NCBI GenBank assembly: GCA_029448655.1
Contig: JACCLO010000011.1
Location: 248,001 to 312,000, forward strand
Direction of reading: 5' to 3'
DNA: 64,000 nucleotides
From: Wolfiporia cocos
Taxonomy: Eukaryota > Basidiomycota > Agaricomycetes > Polyporales > Phaeolaceae
A model generated the notes under the pieces. It saw only the letters and a list, made by a program, of their open reading frames with translations. It had not been told where the DNA came from and ran no database searches. Of the stretch, positions 20,408 to 30,598 are shown one piece after another. A program made the translations under genes and the position numbers. Within the stretch, counting starts at the first letter, position 1. Each line of letters opens with the position of its first letter.

Positions 20408-22716
20408 GCAAGGTTCTGCTCGTTCTCCGTCAAAATAAGTTGACTTGTAAACCAGGCGAGTTTATGAAGTCGGAAGTAGAATACTTAGGACATATAATCT
20501 CTCACGGGGAAATCCGTATGGATCCCGCGAAGGTGGCGGCAGTGGCTGAATGGCCCGCACCTCGGAACAAGAAGGAAGTGCAATCCTTCATTGGATTCGC
20601 GAACTTCTACCGGAGATTTATACCTAAGTTTTCCACGGTAGCACGCCCACTGATAAACCTAACCAAGGACACACCTTGGCAGTGGGGTACGGCGGAACAA
20701 GAGTGTTTCGATAAGTTAAAGAAAATATGTATCGAAGCACCCGTGTTAGGGATACCAAACGACGACGACCCTTTCCGCATCGAGGCAGACTCTTCAGACT
20801 TCGCAACTGGAGCCTGCCTCATGCAGAAACAGGATGGTGTCTGGAAACCCATCGCCTACCAGAGTAAGACGATGCTACCGGCAGAACGGAACTACGAAAT
20901 CTACGACAGAGAACTCCTCGCCATCATGCGCGCGCTTGATGAATGGCGGCATTTCGTAATGGGTGGCAAACACCCTGTAGAAGTACTAACGGACCATAAG
21001 AACTTAGAATACTTTAAGACCCCGCAGAAAATTAATCCGCGACAAGCCCGGTGGATGACGGAACTCGCCGAGTACGACCTACAACTCGTGCACATCCCCG
21101 GGAAGACCAATGGAAGGGCCGATGGGCTTTCCCGAAGAAGTGATCACGGAAACGACAAGGATCACCTCGAAGAGCAAGTCGTCCTGAAGCCACACCTCTT
21201 TGTCCAAGACAGCGCAGAAAGGCTGCGATCCTCATTCTATACTATAGTCAAGGGTATCACCCACGACGAAGTAAAAGAGAGGGTCAAAGCGGAAGCCGCT
21301 CTCTACGATGGAAAGGAAGGAGTAGAAGTAGGGGAAACGACCGAGGACGGTCTGCGATATAGGAGGGAGAGGTTAATTATCCCTCGGGACGAAGAACTGA
21401 TCGGAAAAATCATTTCCTCATTCCACGACACCGTCTCAGCGGGACACCCTGGCACCGAAAACACGTACACAGCCATACACCGACATTACTGGTGGCCCAA
21501 GATGCGCTCAGACATCCGCCAGTACGTCAAAGCTTGTATCAAGTGCCAGGCCGCTAAGCCGGACCGATCCAAACGCGCGGCTCCATTCAACCCGAACCCG
21601 ACTCCAACACACAACTGGGAGAACATTTCTGTAGACATGATCACGGGACTCCCCACTTCCAAGGGTCGCGACGCAATCATTGTAGTAGTAGATATGAAGT
21701 CAAAGGACTATATAGCTGTACCAACAACCACTAAACTATCGGCCGAAGGATGGGCCAACATAATTATAGACAAAGTATACACACAACACAGACTACCAAA
21801 GAAAATATTTAGCGACAGAGGACCTCGATTTGTAGCAGAATTTATAAAGGACGTATATCGTAGATTAGGCATAGAGGGAAACCCGAGTACCGCGTTCCAC
21901 CCACAGACAGACGGGCAAACGGAACGTATGAATCAGGAACTCGAGGTCTACCTTAGACTATTTATTAACGATACTCATATGAACTGGCCGGACTTACTCC
22001 CGCTGGCAAGCTTTGCGTACAAAACACACGTACACAGTAGCACGGGATATAGCCCCTTTTACCTTACGCACGGATACCACCCCTTCACAGGTGTAGAGGC
22101 GCCGGAACAAGAAGAGGGGGTAGCACGGGATTGGGTCGAACACATGCACACCATATCCAAACTCGCTTCGCAAAACCTGGAGAAAGCCAAACTACGCATG
22201 AAAGAGTACTACGATAGGAAACGGGCATCGCCACTATCGTACTCTGAAGGCGACTTGGTTTGGGTCGACGGCTGAAACATAGACATGGGCCACCCAACCA
22301 AGAAGCTGGACTCCAAGCGGTTTGGACCGTACAAGGTCACCAAGAAGGTCGGGCACGGAGCATACGAACTAGACCTCCCCGCAGACATGCGCGGGATATA
22401 CCCAGTATTCAACGAGGTCTTACTCCTACCATACACACCGCCCGCCTTCCCCAATCAAAATCACAGTAAAGTGACGGAAAGCAATGACGCTCGCAGGCCT
22501 CTCAGGATCCTCGAATCCAGGGAAGACCGAGGGCAAGTCGAGCTAGAAGTCGAGTGGTCTGACGGGACTAAAACATGGGAACGAAAGCGTGGACTGAACC
22601 ATTACCAAGAGCTCGTTACAAAATTCTTCGAAGCAAGACCATCTGCCCCAGGTAACCAGTGGAAAAACAGAAACACTGGCTGGGACCACTCTAACACCAA
22701 ATGGGACCCAGAGTAG
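20408..22716 (+). pseudogene. pol: D1 Pol, 3' part: RT end, RNase H, integrase, chromodomain-like
   Basis: Continuation of 1-737. RT connection (EYLGHIISHGEI), RNase H (EADSSDFATGACL), integrase HHCC (HPGTENTYTAIHRHYWW, CIKCQAAK), catalytic core (VDMITGLP, SDRGPRF, DGQTERMNQELE), a GPY/F module (KRFGPYKV) and a short chromodomain-like segment (RILESRE...LEVEWSDGTKTWE, about 22,500-22,580). An in-frame TGA at 22273-22275 follows VWVDG, where other elements usually have Arg, so CGA to TGA is likely. A second stop, TAG, is at 22714-22716. The family differs from A, B and C in lacking a visible dUTPase in this part. Confidence 0.92.
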
Positions 22717-23133
22717 GAGGACTTCGAACGAAAAGCTCAGGAAATGGGGCTCAGAAAGAACCCGAAGGAGTTCATTATATACGACGACATAGACATTATG
22801 CTTCTAGTCAAAGGCAGCATACCATTCTACGCCTACGAAAAGAAGCTCGTCGCTCGTAACTTCTGGTTCTGCGATCCACGAACGCGGGTTATGCAATACG
22901 GAATACGCGTTGGAACACCGATAGAATCCACTATACCTGAATCAATAGGATACTGGATCTACCCGGTCTTAAACACTCTCCAACTGGCGCATCCGCACAT
23001 ATGCACCAAAACCGTAGACCACCCGTGCCATGTTGACCAAACTATGTACAAAGTGATTGCTGGGCGTGGGGACACGCAGCTAGAAGAGGGGGTACTGTCA
23101 CAAGCCGATTTTCTCCAACTAGCTTGCGACTAG
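22717..23133 (+). pseudogene. D1 Pol C-terminal tail of unknown nature
   Basis: In-frame continuation of D1 pol past TAG 22714-22716 for about 138 residues (ATG at 22744). I do not recognise the domain. It is rich in aromatic residues, with Cys and His near the end (PHICTKTVDHPCHVDQ). The frame runs through the polypurine tract and 38 bases into the 3' LTR before stopping at 23131-23133. It could be an extension of Pol or a separate small ORF; with one copy I cannot tell. Confidence 0.5.
23083..23095 (+). other. D1 polypurine tract
   Basis: GAAGAGGGGGTAC directly before the TGTCACAAG start of the D LTR, nearly identical to the A and C tracts. Confidence 0.75.
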
Positions 23134-23519
23134 AGACAGCCCTTATCTTATCTAAGCGCCCGCCTATGCATCACGTGCAAGGACCCCGAACACCCCACAC
23201 GTGCCTACACAGACCTCGGACACCCTTGATGTGGCTCTACACCTACGATAGGGTTTACCATACTCTAAATGGTCTATCAGCTTACATAATACTGTATAAT
23301 AGCCAAACATGTACAAACAGCCTACAAGCATATATACCAGCCAGGCGAGCAGGGAGCACCCCAGACTCGTCTTGGCCTTTGTTGCCTTGAGTAGCCTCAG
23401 ACCAGGAATACGCTTTCACGCGAGTAATATTCCCCTGAGTAGTTGCTTGAGAATACGCTTGTGTCAAGAAGCAAGTTGCAGAGCATGATCTCCCAACCCG
23501 CCAATTCATCTTGATGACA
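23096..23519 (+). repeat. D1 3' LTR
   Basis: About 424 bp, starting TGTCACAAG and ending TGACA. TATATA lies at 23331-23336, and AGACTCGTCTT (23363-23373), 32 nt downstream, is the likely transcript start. The right end is uncertain by a few bases because the adjoining E LTR begins with similar letters (TGACACAAG). Confidence 0.75.
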
Positions 23520-23936
23520 CAAGACTCTACTACTCACTCTATGCTTCAGCTAAGAGGCTTATTGTACAGCGTTAGCGTCTTCTGTAGTCATCGATAGGCG
23601 AGAACTTAGGAGTAAGCGAGTAAGCAGCAGGCAAAGCGGTTGGGTGGTTAACCCGTAAGCAAATGTTTATGAATAGAGCTAAGTCTCTAACGACTTAGCA
23701 AACCAGTATATATACATGTATTATAAAACCCTAACAGCCTTATTACGTAATCTACTTCGGTACGTATTCTACTACAGGACCCCTGTCATTATGGGACTGA
23801 GTAATACGCGATAGTGGTATATGCCGATCAACTGGGATATAGGTTGTTGGCGTTGTGCGTCGCCCAGTAGCGTTAAGGGCGCTATGTCTTAGTAAACCGA
23901 CGCGTGACATTATGCACGGTCCGCTGACGTTGTGGT
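23520..23936 (-). repeat. E: interrupted LTR related to family C
   Basis: 417 bp resembling the first two thirds of the C LTR (as written on +): the same order of CAAG start, GGTTAAC block, GAATAGAG block, CCAGTATATATACATG TATA region, GGGATATAGG, and CCGCTGACGTT just before B1. It stops where B1 begins. It is diverged enough to be a separate family or an old copy. No E internal region is visible. Confidence 0.7.
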
Positions 23937-24644
23937 TGTTACGGGTCGAATACCCGTTTGTATATTCGAGTCGCGAATATAGATCGTTCTTCTGCACGTA
24001 GGCACGTCGCCGTATGCAAGGCAAATACTCGTTAGATGCCTTCGGGTCCTAAGTGAAGTTCTTAGGAGATCGGTTAATATCCAATACGCGTTAGAGGATA
24101 TAATCTGTTCAGGTGCGAGTCGAATAGAATATAAGACTCGCCTAAGTCCGAGAAGTCAATGTGCACTTCGAGGACTTAGTTGTTCGATTGCTCGAGTGAA
24201 AAATACTGAGCGTAGTTTCCTACGTTTGAGAACGAGTATAAGACTTCTTGTTTGTACAACAAGGTCGAGCTGAAGAGCCTCGACAGTAAGTACATGAGTT
24301 TATATACTACGTTGGGTTTTAGGGGTCGAGCCAGCCCCAGATGTCACCGATACTATCTACGTTATAGTACCAAACGTTTGATAGGTATGTAGTGATAGAC
24401 CTGAGACGATAGATAGGAATGATGGCGGTTGAACGCCATCTATCAGCTAATAGACGATGAACATAAAACGATGGCAGAGTTGGATCTGCCAAAGATGAAA
24501 CGCGCCCTACAGACTAGTACAACCGGGGATGCGCCCAGTAGAGTCACGAGTAGCCAGGGGAGTTGGTTGCGCAACAAGTCCCTGTATCGTATTCGCCCAA
24601 TGGTGAGTTCTGTCGATATTCGAAAAATTAGAATAACCATAACA
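23937..24644 (-). repeat. B1 3' LTR
   Basis: 708 bp, TGTTA...TAACA. The U3-proximal end reads CCATAACA on +, against CCGTAACA in the partner LTR, so the terminal inverted repeat has one mutation here. Confidence 0.93.
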
Positions 24645-24658
24645 TCAGCTCCTCCTTA
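24645..24658 (-). other. B1 polypurine tract
   Basis: TTAAGGAGGAGCTGA-type purine run on the - strand next to the 3' LTR, overlapping the pol stop codon region. It differs in sequence from the A/C/D tracts. Confidence 0.6.
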
Positions 24659-27600
24659 AGCATTCGTCGGCCTCGACGAACTTTCCAAGTTCCCCTCTTC
24701 AGAGTGCCTCGGCGTCCTGTTCGTTGTAGATGTCGCCGTTCCCGCTGAGGGACGGGGTCGTAGGAGTTCGCCATACGAAGTGTTGGCGGCATTCATTCTG
24801 TCGATGACCTGGTTGATTGAGCCCACAAGTTCTGCAAATATAGTCGGGGCAGTCAAGGATCCAGTGGCTAGCGGATCCGCACTGCCGACAGGGTTGTTCA
24901 GGCGAGGGCCTCGCTGGTACCCGTAGGGAAGGGATATCTCTGAGATATTCGTTGTGTCGATATCTCCAGTGGTGAGCAGCGCGGTGGAGGTTCCGTTGCG
25001 CCCACGTGGGTAAGGAGGCGGTGTCTCGTTCGTGCTCCCTCGCACCTCGCTCAAACTCCTCGCGGGTAATACTCTGCACCGATGGAGATCGTCGAATAAG
25101 CGGCGTGCTATTCGCTCTTCGCTGTCGTTCTGGGGTAGCCCTAGGGCTCGTCGGGCGTGCAGGTGGTTCACGTCTCCCGTTGCCTCCCATACCAGGAATA
25201 CGTGGCGTCGGGTCTCTAACTCCTGTTCGGCGGGCTCTCTGAGTCTCGGTAGGCAGTGGAAATAGTACTCTATCGCCCTCCATAAAATCAAACGGCCTTG
25301 CAACTCGGCGTCGTTCATCGGTGGTGAAAAAGCGGGCGGGTCGTGGTACATATTCGGGTCGGTTGGGAGTAGCGTGCTCGCGATCCTCGAAGTCGTTGAG
25401 CGCGTGTCGTAGTCGGGCCGTCGTGGTGGCGGCCAATCGGTCGATAAGTCTGTCGGTGAGAAGCTCGAGTCCCTCTCTCTGCGCTCTGATCTGCCCCTCC
25501 ATTCGGACGAGGTCCTCGGTGATGTTCTGGTACGAGCTGTAAATGTGGGTGAGGTCCTGCGTGATGTCAAAGAGGGCCGACCAGCCATCGGCTCGGCCAG
25601 CAAAAGGTCCCTCGGCCCTGTACCAGAGCAGGGCGTGTCTGATCTGTAGGTGTTGGGGGGAGTACCTCCTCTGCGGCGTACCTCTTGGTCGTCCTTCCCT
25701 GTGACCCGCATCGCTGTGAGGGGTCGGAGCGCGGCGAGGGAGTTGGTGGCGAGTCGTCGACATACTATTACTGTTCGGTTTTCGAGTGTTGGGGCTGTCC
25801 TGACTCTCGTCCTGTGGTAGTCTTTTATCAGCTCCTTGGAGTGCTCTAAGTTCGCCTCGTCTTCCCATGAATTGTCGGCCGTGGCATAGCCTTTCCATTT
25901 GACAAAGTACTGATGCTTCTTTCCTCGCCATCTGTCAGCCAAGATGGCTTCGACTTCGTATTCCTCTTGTCCCTTGATGATATCAGGTGGCGGCCGTAGG
26001 TAATTGGGTCCGTGCACCCTTGTTTCTTTGAATGGTTTTAGTAAGGCAGCGTGGAATACCGGATGAATTTTCCAGTTCGCCGGTAACTGCAACCGGTACG
26101 TCGTGGGTCCCATCTTTTCTGTGATGGTGAAGGGTCCTTCCCTTTTTGGTGCCAGTTTGTTTGATTCATAGGGGATCGTTAGGTTCCTGGCGTCGAGCCA
26201 GACTTTATCTCCTTTCTCAAGCTTCGGCAACTCCCTGAGGAATCGCCCTGCCATTCCTTTCTGGGCTAATTCATGCGCGATGAATGCCATCTTTCGCGCC
26301 TCTTTGATCTTCTTGATCCTGTCGACAGCTGCCGGGACGTTCCCCACTCGGTCATAGTCTGGGAATCCTCTCGGGACATATCCTAGAATCGTTTCAAGTG
26401 GCGCAGGCCGGTTTTCGGTTCGTCTGGTGTTGTGTGCAAATTCGACGTCAGGTAGTCGTTGTACCCATTGAAAGGGGTCGTTCATGCAATAGATACGAAG
26501 GTATACTTCGATTTGTTGGTTCATTCTTTCCGTTTGTCCGTCTGTCTGGGGGTGGTATGCTGTACTCATCGCTGACTCTGTCCCTTGCAGTCGGCATAAT
26601 TCTTTGAAGAGCTTTGATGCGAACTGTGGTCCTCTGTCTGAAATGATTTTTCGAGGGATGCCGTACTGTGAATATATCTTTCGATGGAATATTTCTGCGG
26701 CCCCTTCGCTTGTGATTGTTTTGTTGCATGGGGTGAGAGAGATGGCCTTGGATAGGCCATGGTCGACAATCACCATCATGGAGTCATACTTTCCGACTCT
26801 TGGCAGGTCGGTGACAAAATCGACCGAGCACTGTGAGAAGGGGAGGGCGTCTTCCCGTGTCGGTATTGGTTGCAAAGGGGGTTTCAGTGGATTCCTATCA
26901 GGTTTCATCTGTTGACAGATTGCACAGCCCCGGACGTATTCCGCTATCATTGTTCTCATGTCAGGCCACCAAAAGTGGGTCGTAACTTGTGCTGTTGTAC
27001 CCCAGATCCCAGGGTGTCCGGCCGGGATTGTGTCGTGGTATTTTGAGATGACGTCCCGTCGAAGGCCCTCGTCCCTCGGTACGTACATCCTGCCCTTGTA
27101 GAGCAGTATCCCATCCGTTTGTTGCCATTCATCTGCGGTGGTTCTCGCGGGGAATTCGCCTGTGCCCCCTAGAGCGCGGATCGCTTGTTCCGCAGATTCA
27201 TCTCGATCGTTGGCGTTCTTGATTCGATCAATGATCGGGATCTGGATTGCGTGGACGACGAGTTCGTCTGGAATCATAGTGATTCCCTCATTGTCTTCGT
27301 TGCTTTCGTCCAGGTGGTACAACCTGGAAAGCGTATCGGCCATGACTAGTTTCCTTCCGGGAACGTGCTGCAATTTCAGGTCGAATTGCGAAAGGAATAG
27401 ATGCCATCTCGCTTGTCGCCGATTTAGGCGCTGTGCGCTTCTCCAGTACATCAGGTTCTGATGATCGCTTCGGATCAAGATCCGATGCGGTGCTCCTTCT
27501 AACAGGTGCCGCCATTCTTCTAAGGCTCGGACTATTCCGAGTAGTTCGCGATCGTAGATTTCATAGTTTTGTTCGGTAGATGTTAGGGACTGTGAGAGAT

Positions 27601-29807
27601 ATCCCACTGGCCGTTCGCACCCTGTTTCATCTATCTGTTTCAGTACTGCTCCTGTGGCGAACTGAGATGCGTCTGTTTCGAGGATAAACGGTTTCTCCTT
27701 GTCTGGTGTTCCTAGTACGGGCGCCGTCGTGAATGCTTTCTTCATGAATTCGAACGCTTTCTGTTCTTTCTCCGTCCATTGGAACCCTGTCCCTGTGACC
27801 GTTTTTGTGAGGTCTACCAAGGGTCGGGCGTGTGTAGAATAGTGATCGATAAACTTCCGATAGAAGTTAGCAAATCCTAGGAAGGATCTGACTTCTTTGA
27901 GATTTCGAGGAGTCGGCCACTCCTTAATCCCATTGAGTTTCGCTGGGTCCATCTGGATATTTCCTGGGGTGATGACTAGTCCCAGAAATTCGACTCTGTC
28001 GACACCGAAGGCGCATTTCTCGGGTTTCACAAAGAGATGGTTATCCACCAATCTCTGAAGGATCCGCCGTTCCCGTTCCTTGTGTATTTTCTCGTTTTCT
28101 GAGAAAACGAGGATGTCGTCCATATAAACAAGCACCCATCCTTCGAGGATTTCTTCTTTCAAGATTTCGTTCATCATTGCCTGAAAGGTCCCAGGTGCAT
28201 TGCACAATCCGAAAAACATAACCGTGGGCTCGTACAATCCTCGGTTTGTTTTGAAGGCCGCTTTCCATTCGTCTCCTTTTTTGATTCGCACGTTGTTGTA
28301 TCCCGCTCTAAGGTCCATTTTTGTGAAGATCCTTGCTCCTTTTAGCTTTTCCAGGAGCTCTGAGATCAGTGGCAAGGGATAGACGTTCTTTATTGTCCCT
28401 TCGTTCAGATATCGATAATCTTGACAGGGTCGTAGGCCGCTGTCTTTCTTTGGGACGAAAAAGAATGGTGACGCCATCGGGGATTTTGAAGGGACTATGA
28501 AACCTTTGGCCAGGTTTTCTTTCAGGAATTCGTCCAGCGCCTGTTGCTCTTTAGGTGAGAGTGCATAGACTTTGCAGTCTTTCGGCACGAAATCGGGTTT
28601 TAATTCGATTGCGTGGTCCCATGGTCTCAACGGGGGGAACGCTGCTGCGGACTCCTTACTGAACACCTTGGCGAAGTCCAGTAGGTGTTTCGGGACCATC
28701 TCTTCAATCGTTCGTTCTGGTTCGGGGGTTTTCTGTGCGAATTCCTGAGATTTCGTTAGCGCCTTTCTGACAGCGTTGATGATTTGTATCTTTGTTCGGA
28801 ACTTCTTTCGCGTTTCCCCTTTCTTTCCTATGATCCTAGGGTTATCTTTCGCGAAGCGTCGGATCGCTTCGTACTCCTCGGGAGTATAGAGCCGCTGCGC
28901 TGTTTCTTCTGGCTGGTCCGTGGATCCAAACCCTTTCTCCCCTCGTTCTGTTTCCTCTAGGTCCTCGACCTCTACAATGTCGGGGGTGAGGTGCCGTTCG
29001 AAAATTATCTGGGCTATTCGCATGCCCGGGATAATTCTATGTGCCTTGTCTGAGTAGTTGAAGACGATGGCTCCGACGTCTCCTCGGTAGTCCGAGTCTA
29101 TGATTCCGGCTTGTACTACCAACCCGTGTCTGAGGGTGTTGCCTGATTGTCCGGCCAGCCTTCCATACAATCCTTTCGGGATCTTCATTTTTACTCCTGT
29201 GGAGACGAGTTTCCATCCTCCGGCGGGAATCTCGGTTTCTTCTGCAGCGTAAAGGTCATACCCCGCAGCTTCTTGGGTCCCCCTTGTTGGAATCTTCCCT
29301 TCTGGGGCAACTACCATCTCCACCATATCCATTCGGATCGTGGCTTCCTGTTTCTTTTCTTCTGCCCCTAGTATTGATCGTACATCGACTGTCTGGTCCT
29401 TCCAGTCGATTGTGGGGTTTTCGTCTTTTAGCCATCCATACCCTAGAATCATATTTTCTGTTCCGATCGATCCTACCAGGAATCGGACTTTTCTCATTTT
29501 CTGGGTCTTCGGGTATCGTAGTAGTATGGTGGCTTCTCGGTCTATTCGCCCATCTTTGTTTTCTGTTCCGTCAACATTTTTGACGATGATCGGGTTCTTC
29601 AAGGGTTGCGTGGGCACCTTGTATTTTTCTACCACTCTGCTGTGGATCAGGTTGGACATTGCTCCTGAGTCGATTAGTGCGTTGCACTTCACGGGTTTTG
29701 CCAGCGTCATGATTACCGGGATGAAGAGGGATCGATTCTTCTCGAACGAGGTAATTACATGTGCTGCTTTCTCGGAGGGTAAGACCGTGGGCTTCCCTCC
29801 TAGGCAA
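24656..29807 (-). CDS. pol: B1 Pol: PR-dUTPase-RT-RNaseH-IN-chromodomain plus tail
   Basis: Open Pol of about 1,716 codons; the first ATG is at 29710 and numbering below starts there. Protease active site DSGA at 14-17. dUTPase at about 135-265, with motifs AGYDLYAA (148-155), GRLAGQSG (183-190), [11 protein letters not shown] (201-211), GMRIAQII (229-236) and [10 protein letters not shown] (256-265); motif 2 is degenerate where A and C have [10 protein letters not shown] catalytic YMDDILVF at 529-536, RNase H (ETDASQFATGAVL), integrase with HHCC (CAICQQMKPDR) and core (SDRGPQF, DGQTERMNQQ), and chromodomain (YEVEAILADR...FVKWKGY). A tail of about 390 residues overlaps ORF3 and may be open only because ORF3 is. 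Pol is -1 to gag, with no nearby ATG, so a frameshift at 29806-29812 is expected. Confidence 0.93.
24699..25763 (-). CDS. B1 ORF3: overlapping 3' ORF with two zinc knuckles
   Basis: 354-residue ORF in a different frame inside the 3' end of pol, starting ATG TCG ACG. It has a basic Pro/Arg-rich N-terminus, a helical, likely coiled-coil middle (YSSYQNITEDLVRMEGQI...LIDRLAATT), an Arg/Pro-rich linker, and two C-terminal Cys/His motifs: CRQCGSASHWILDC (CX2CX4HX4C) and CRTCGLNQPGHRQNEC (CX2CX6HX4C). This looks like a nucleocapsid-type RNA-binding protein. B2 keeps it at 353 residues. In the aligned part I count about 6 amino-acid differences in this frame against about 17-18 in the Pol frame, which favours ORF3 as the constrained protein. 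How it is expressed (splicing, internal start) is not visible. Confidence 0.75.
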   Translation of the reverse strand: MSTTRHQLPRRAPTPHSDAGHREGRPRGTPQRRYSPQHLQIRHALLWYRAEGPFAGRADGWSALFDITQDLTHIYSSYQNITEDLVRMEGQIRAQREGLELLTDRLIDRLAATTTARLRHALNDFEDREHATPNRPEYVPRPARFFTTDERRRVARPFDFMEGDRVLFPLPTETQRARRTGVRDPTPRIPGMGGNGRREPPARPTSPRATPERQRRANSTPLIRRSPSVQSITREEFERGAREHERDTASLPTWAQRNLHRAAHHWRYRHNEYLRDIPSLRVPARPSPEQPCRQCGSASHWILDCPDYICRTCGLNQPGHRQNECRQHFVWRTPTTPSLSGNGDIYNEQDAEAL

Positions 29808-30598
29808 AATCCTGTTCTTCTACGAGCCGTGCTAGGAGCTCGGGGTTCTTGGCTTTCAGGGTCCTAATTGCTGTGACCGCTCTGTTAGCGGTGATGTATT
29901 CAGTCTCTTCTTCAGAGACTTCTTCAATGCGAGCTTCTTGCTCGGCTTCTTCCTCTTCGGTCTTTCGAGTAGTCCGCCTAGGGCGGGCTGGCTTTCTCGG
30001 CCTCTTTGGGCAGTCTCGCGACATATGCCCTGGCTGATGACAGGTGAAACATTTTCCCTTCTTGATGTGATCGTCCCTTTCTTGGGTGGTCATTCGATCT
30101 ACATCCATCGCATTTGGATCTTTTGGTGCGGTTGTCTGCGGAGCACTAGTGCGTCCGTTATTCTGGTTCGAGGCTTGCCAAGCCTTTTTCTTGACAAACG
30201 GTTTATCCCGTTTCAAGAATATCTTGTACGTATTTTCATAGTACGAGGCAGCGGACTGCCATTCATCAATGGTCGCTGGTAGCGGCCGAACGCCGATGAT
30301 GTATCGGGTCGTATGTTTGGGTAACCCTTTCTCGAAGAGGGTTATGAGTAACGCGTTTCCGTCTGCGCTGTATCGATCGTACTGGGCCTTTCCGGCCAAG
30401 TTGTTGAACTCGGTGATATAGTCATCGATGTCCTTCCTGTCCTGGGTTACGTCCAGGATTTTCTTCCGTGCCTTCTGTACCTCTTCGATGGCTCCGAAGG
30501 CTTTCTGGAAGTCTGCATCAAACTGTGCGAGACTAGGCGGGAAGAATCGTTTCGTCTGGGGGTTCGTATAAACCCGGTGATAATTCTGTTTCCATTGG
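29800..30598 (-). pseudogene. gag: B1 Gag, C-terminal part with zinc knuckle, split by solo LTR F
   Basis: C-terminal half of the B1 Gag. It includes the end of the capsid region (FNNLAGKAQYDRYSADGNAL, LPKHTTRYIIG), a Lys-rich segment, the CFTCHQPGHMSRDC knuckle (CX2CX4HX4C) and an acidic C-terminus ending EEQDFA. It joins in frame with 31168-32221 once F (30599-31167) and one ATTGG are removed, so F is the only visible break in this gene. Confidence 0.9.
29803..29812 (-). other. B1 candidate -1 frameshift site
   Basis: On the - strand GGATTTT (29812-29806), then GCC TAG, the gag stop. In the gag frame it reads G GAT TTT, a heptamer of the form used for -1 slipping in retroviruses (MMTV pro-pol uses GGATTTA). 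Slipping by -1 enters the open pol frame. B2 has the same bases at 47607-47613. Confidence 0.6.

Noticed and set aside
22744..23133. env-like gene in D1
   Set aside because: No signal peptide, transmembrane segment or glycoprotein features are apparent; left as an unknown tail.
23096..23936. A single long D LTR covering 23096-23936
   Set aside because: The right half follows the block order of the C LTR, and the left half has its own TATA and ends in TGACA; two abutting LTRs fit better.
24429..24659. Short ORF in the B1 LTRs (also 32760-32984)
   Set aside because: Antisense to the element, identical because the LTRs are, and interrupted in the B2 LTRs.
24656..25760. Pol C-terminal tail of B as a functional domain
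   Set aside because: The Pol frame changes about three times as often as the ORF3 frame between B1 and B2, so the tail is more likely open by overlap with ORF3.
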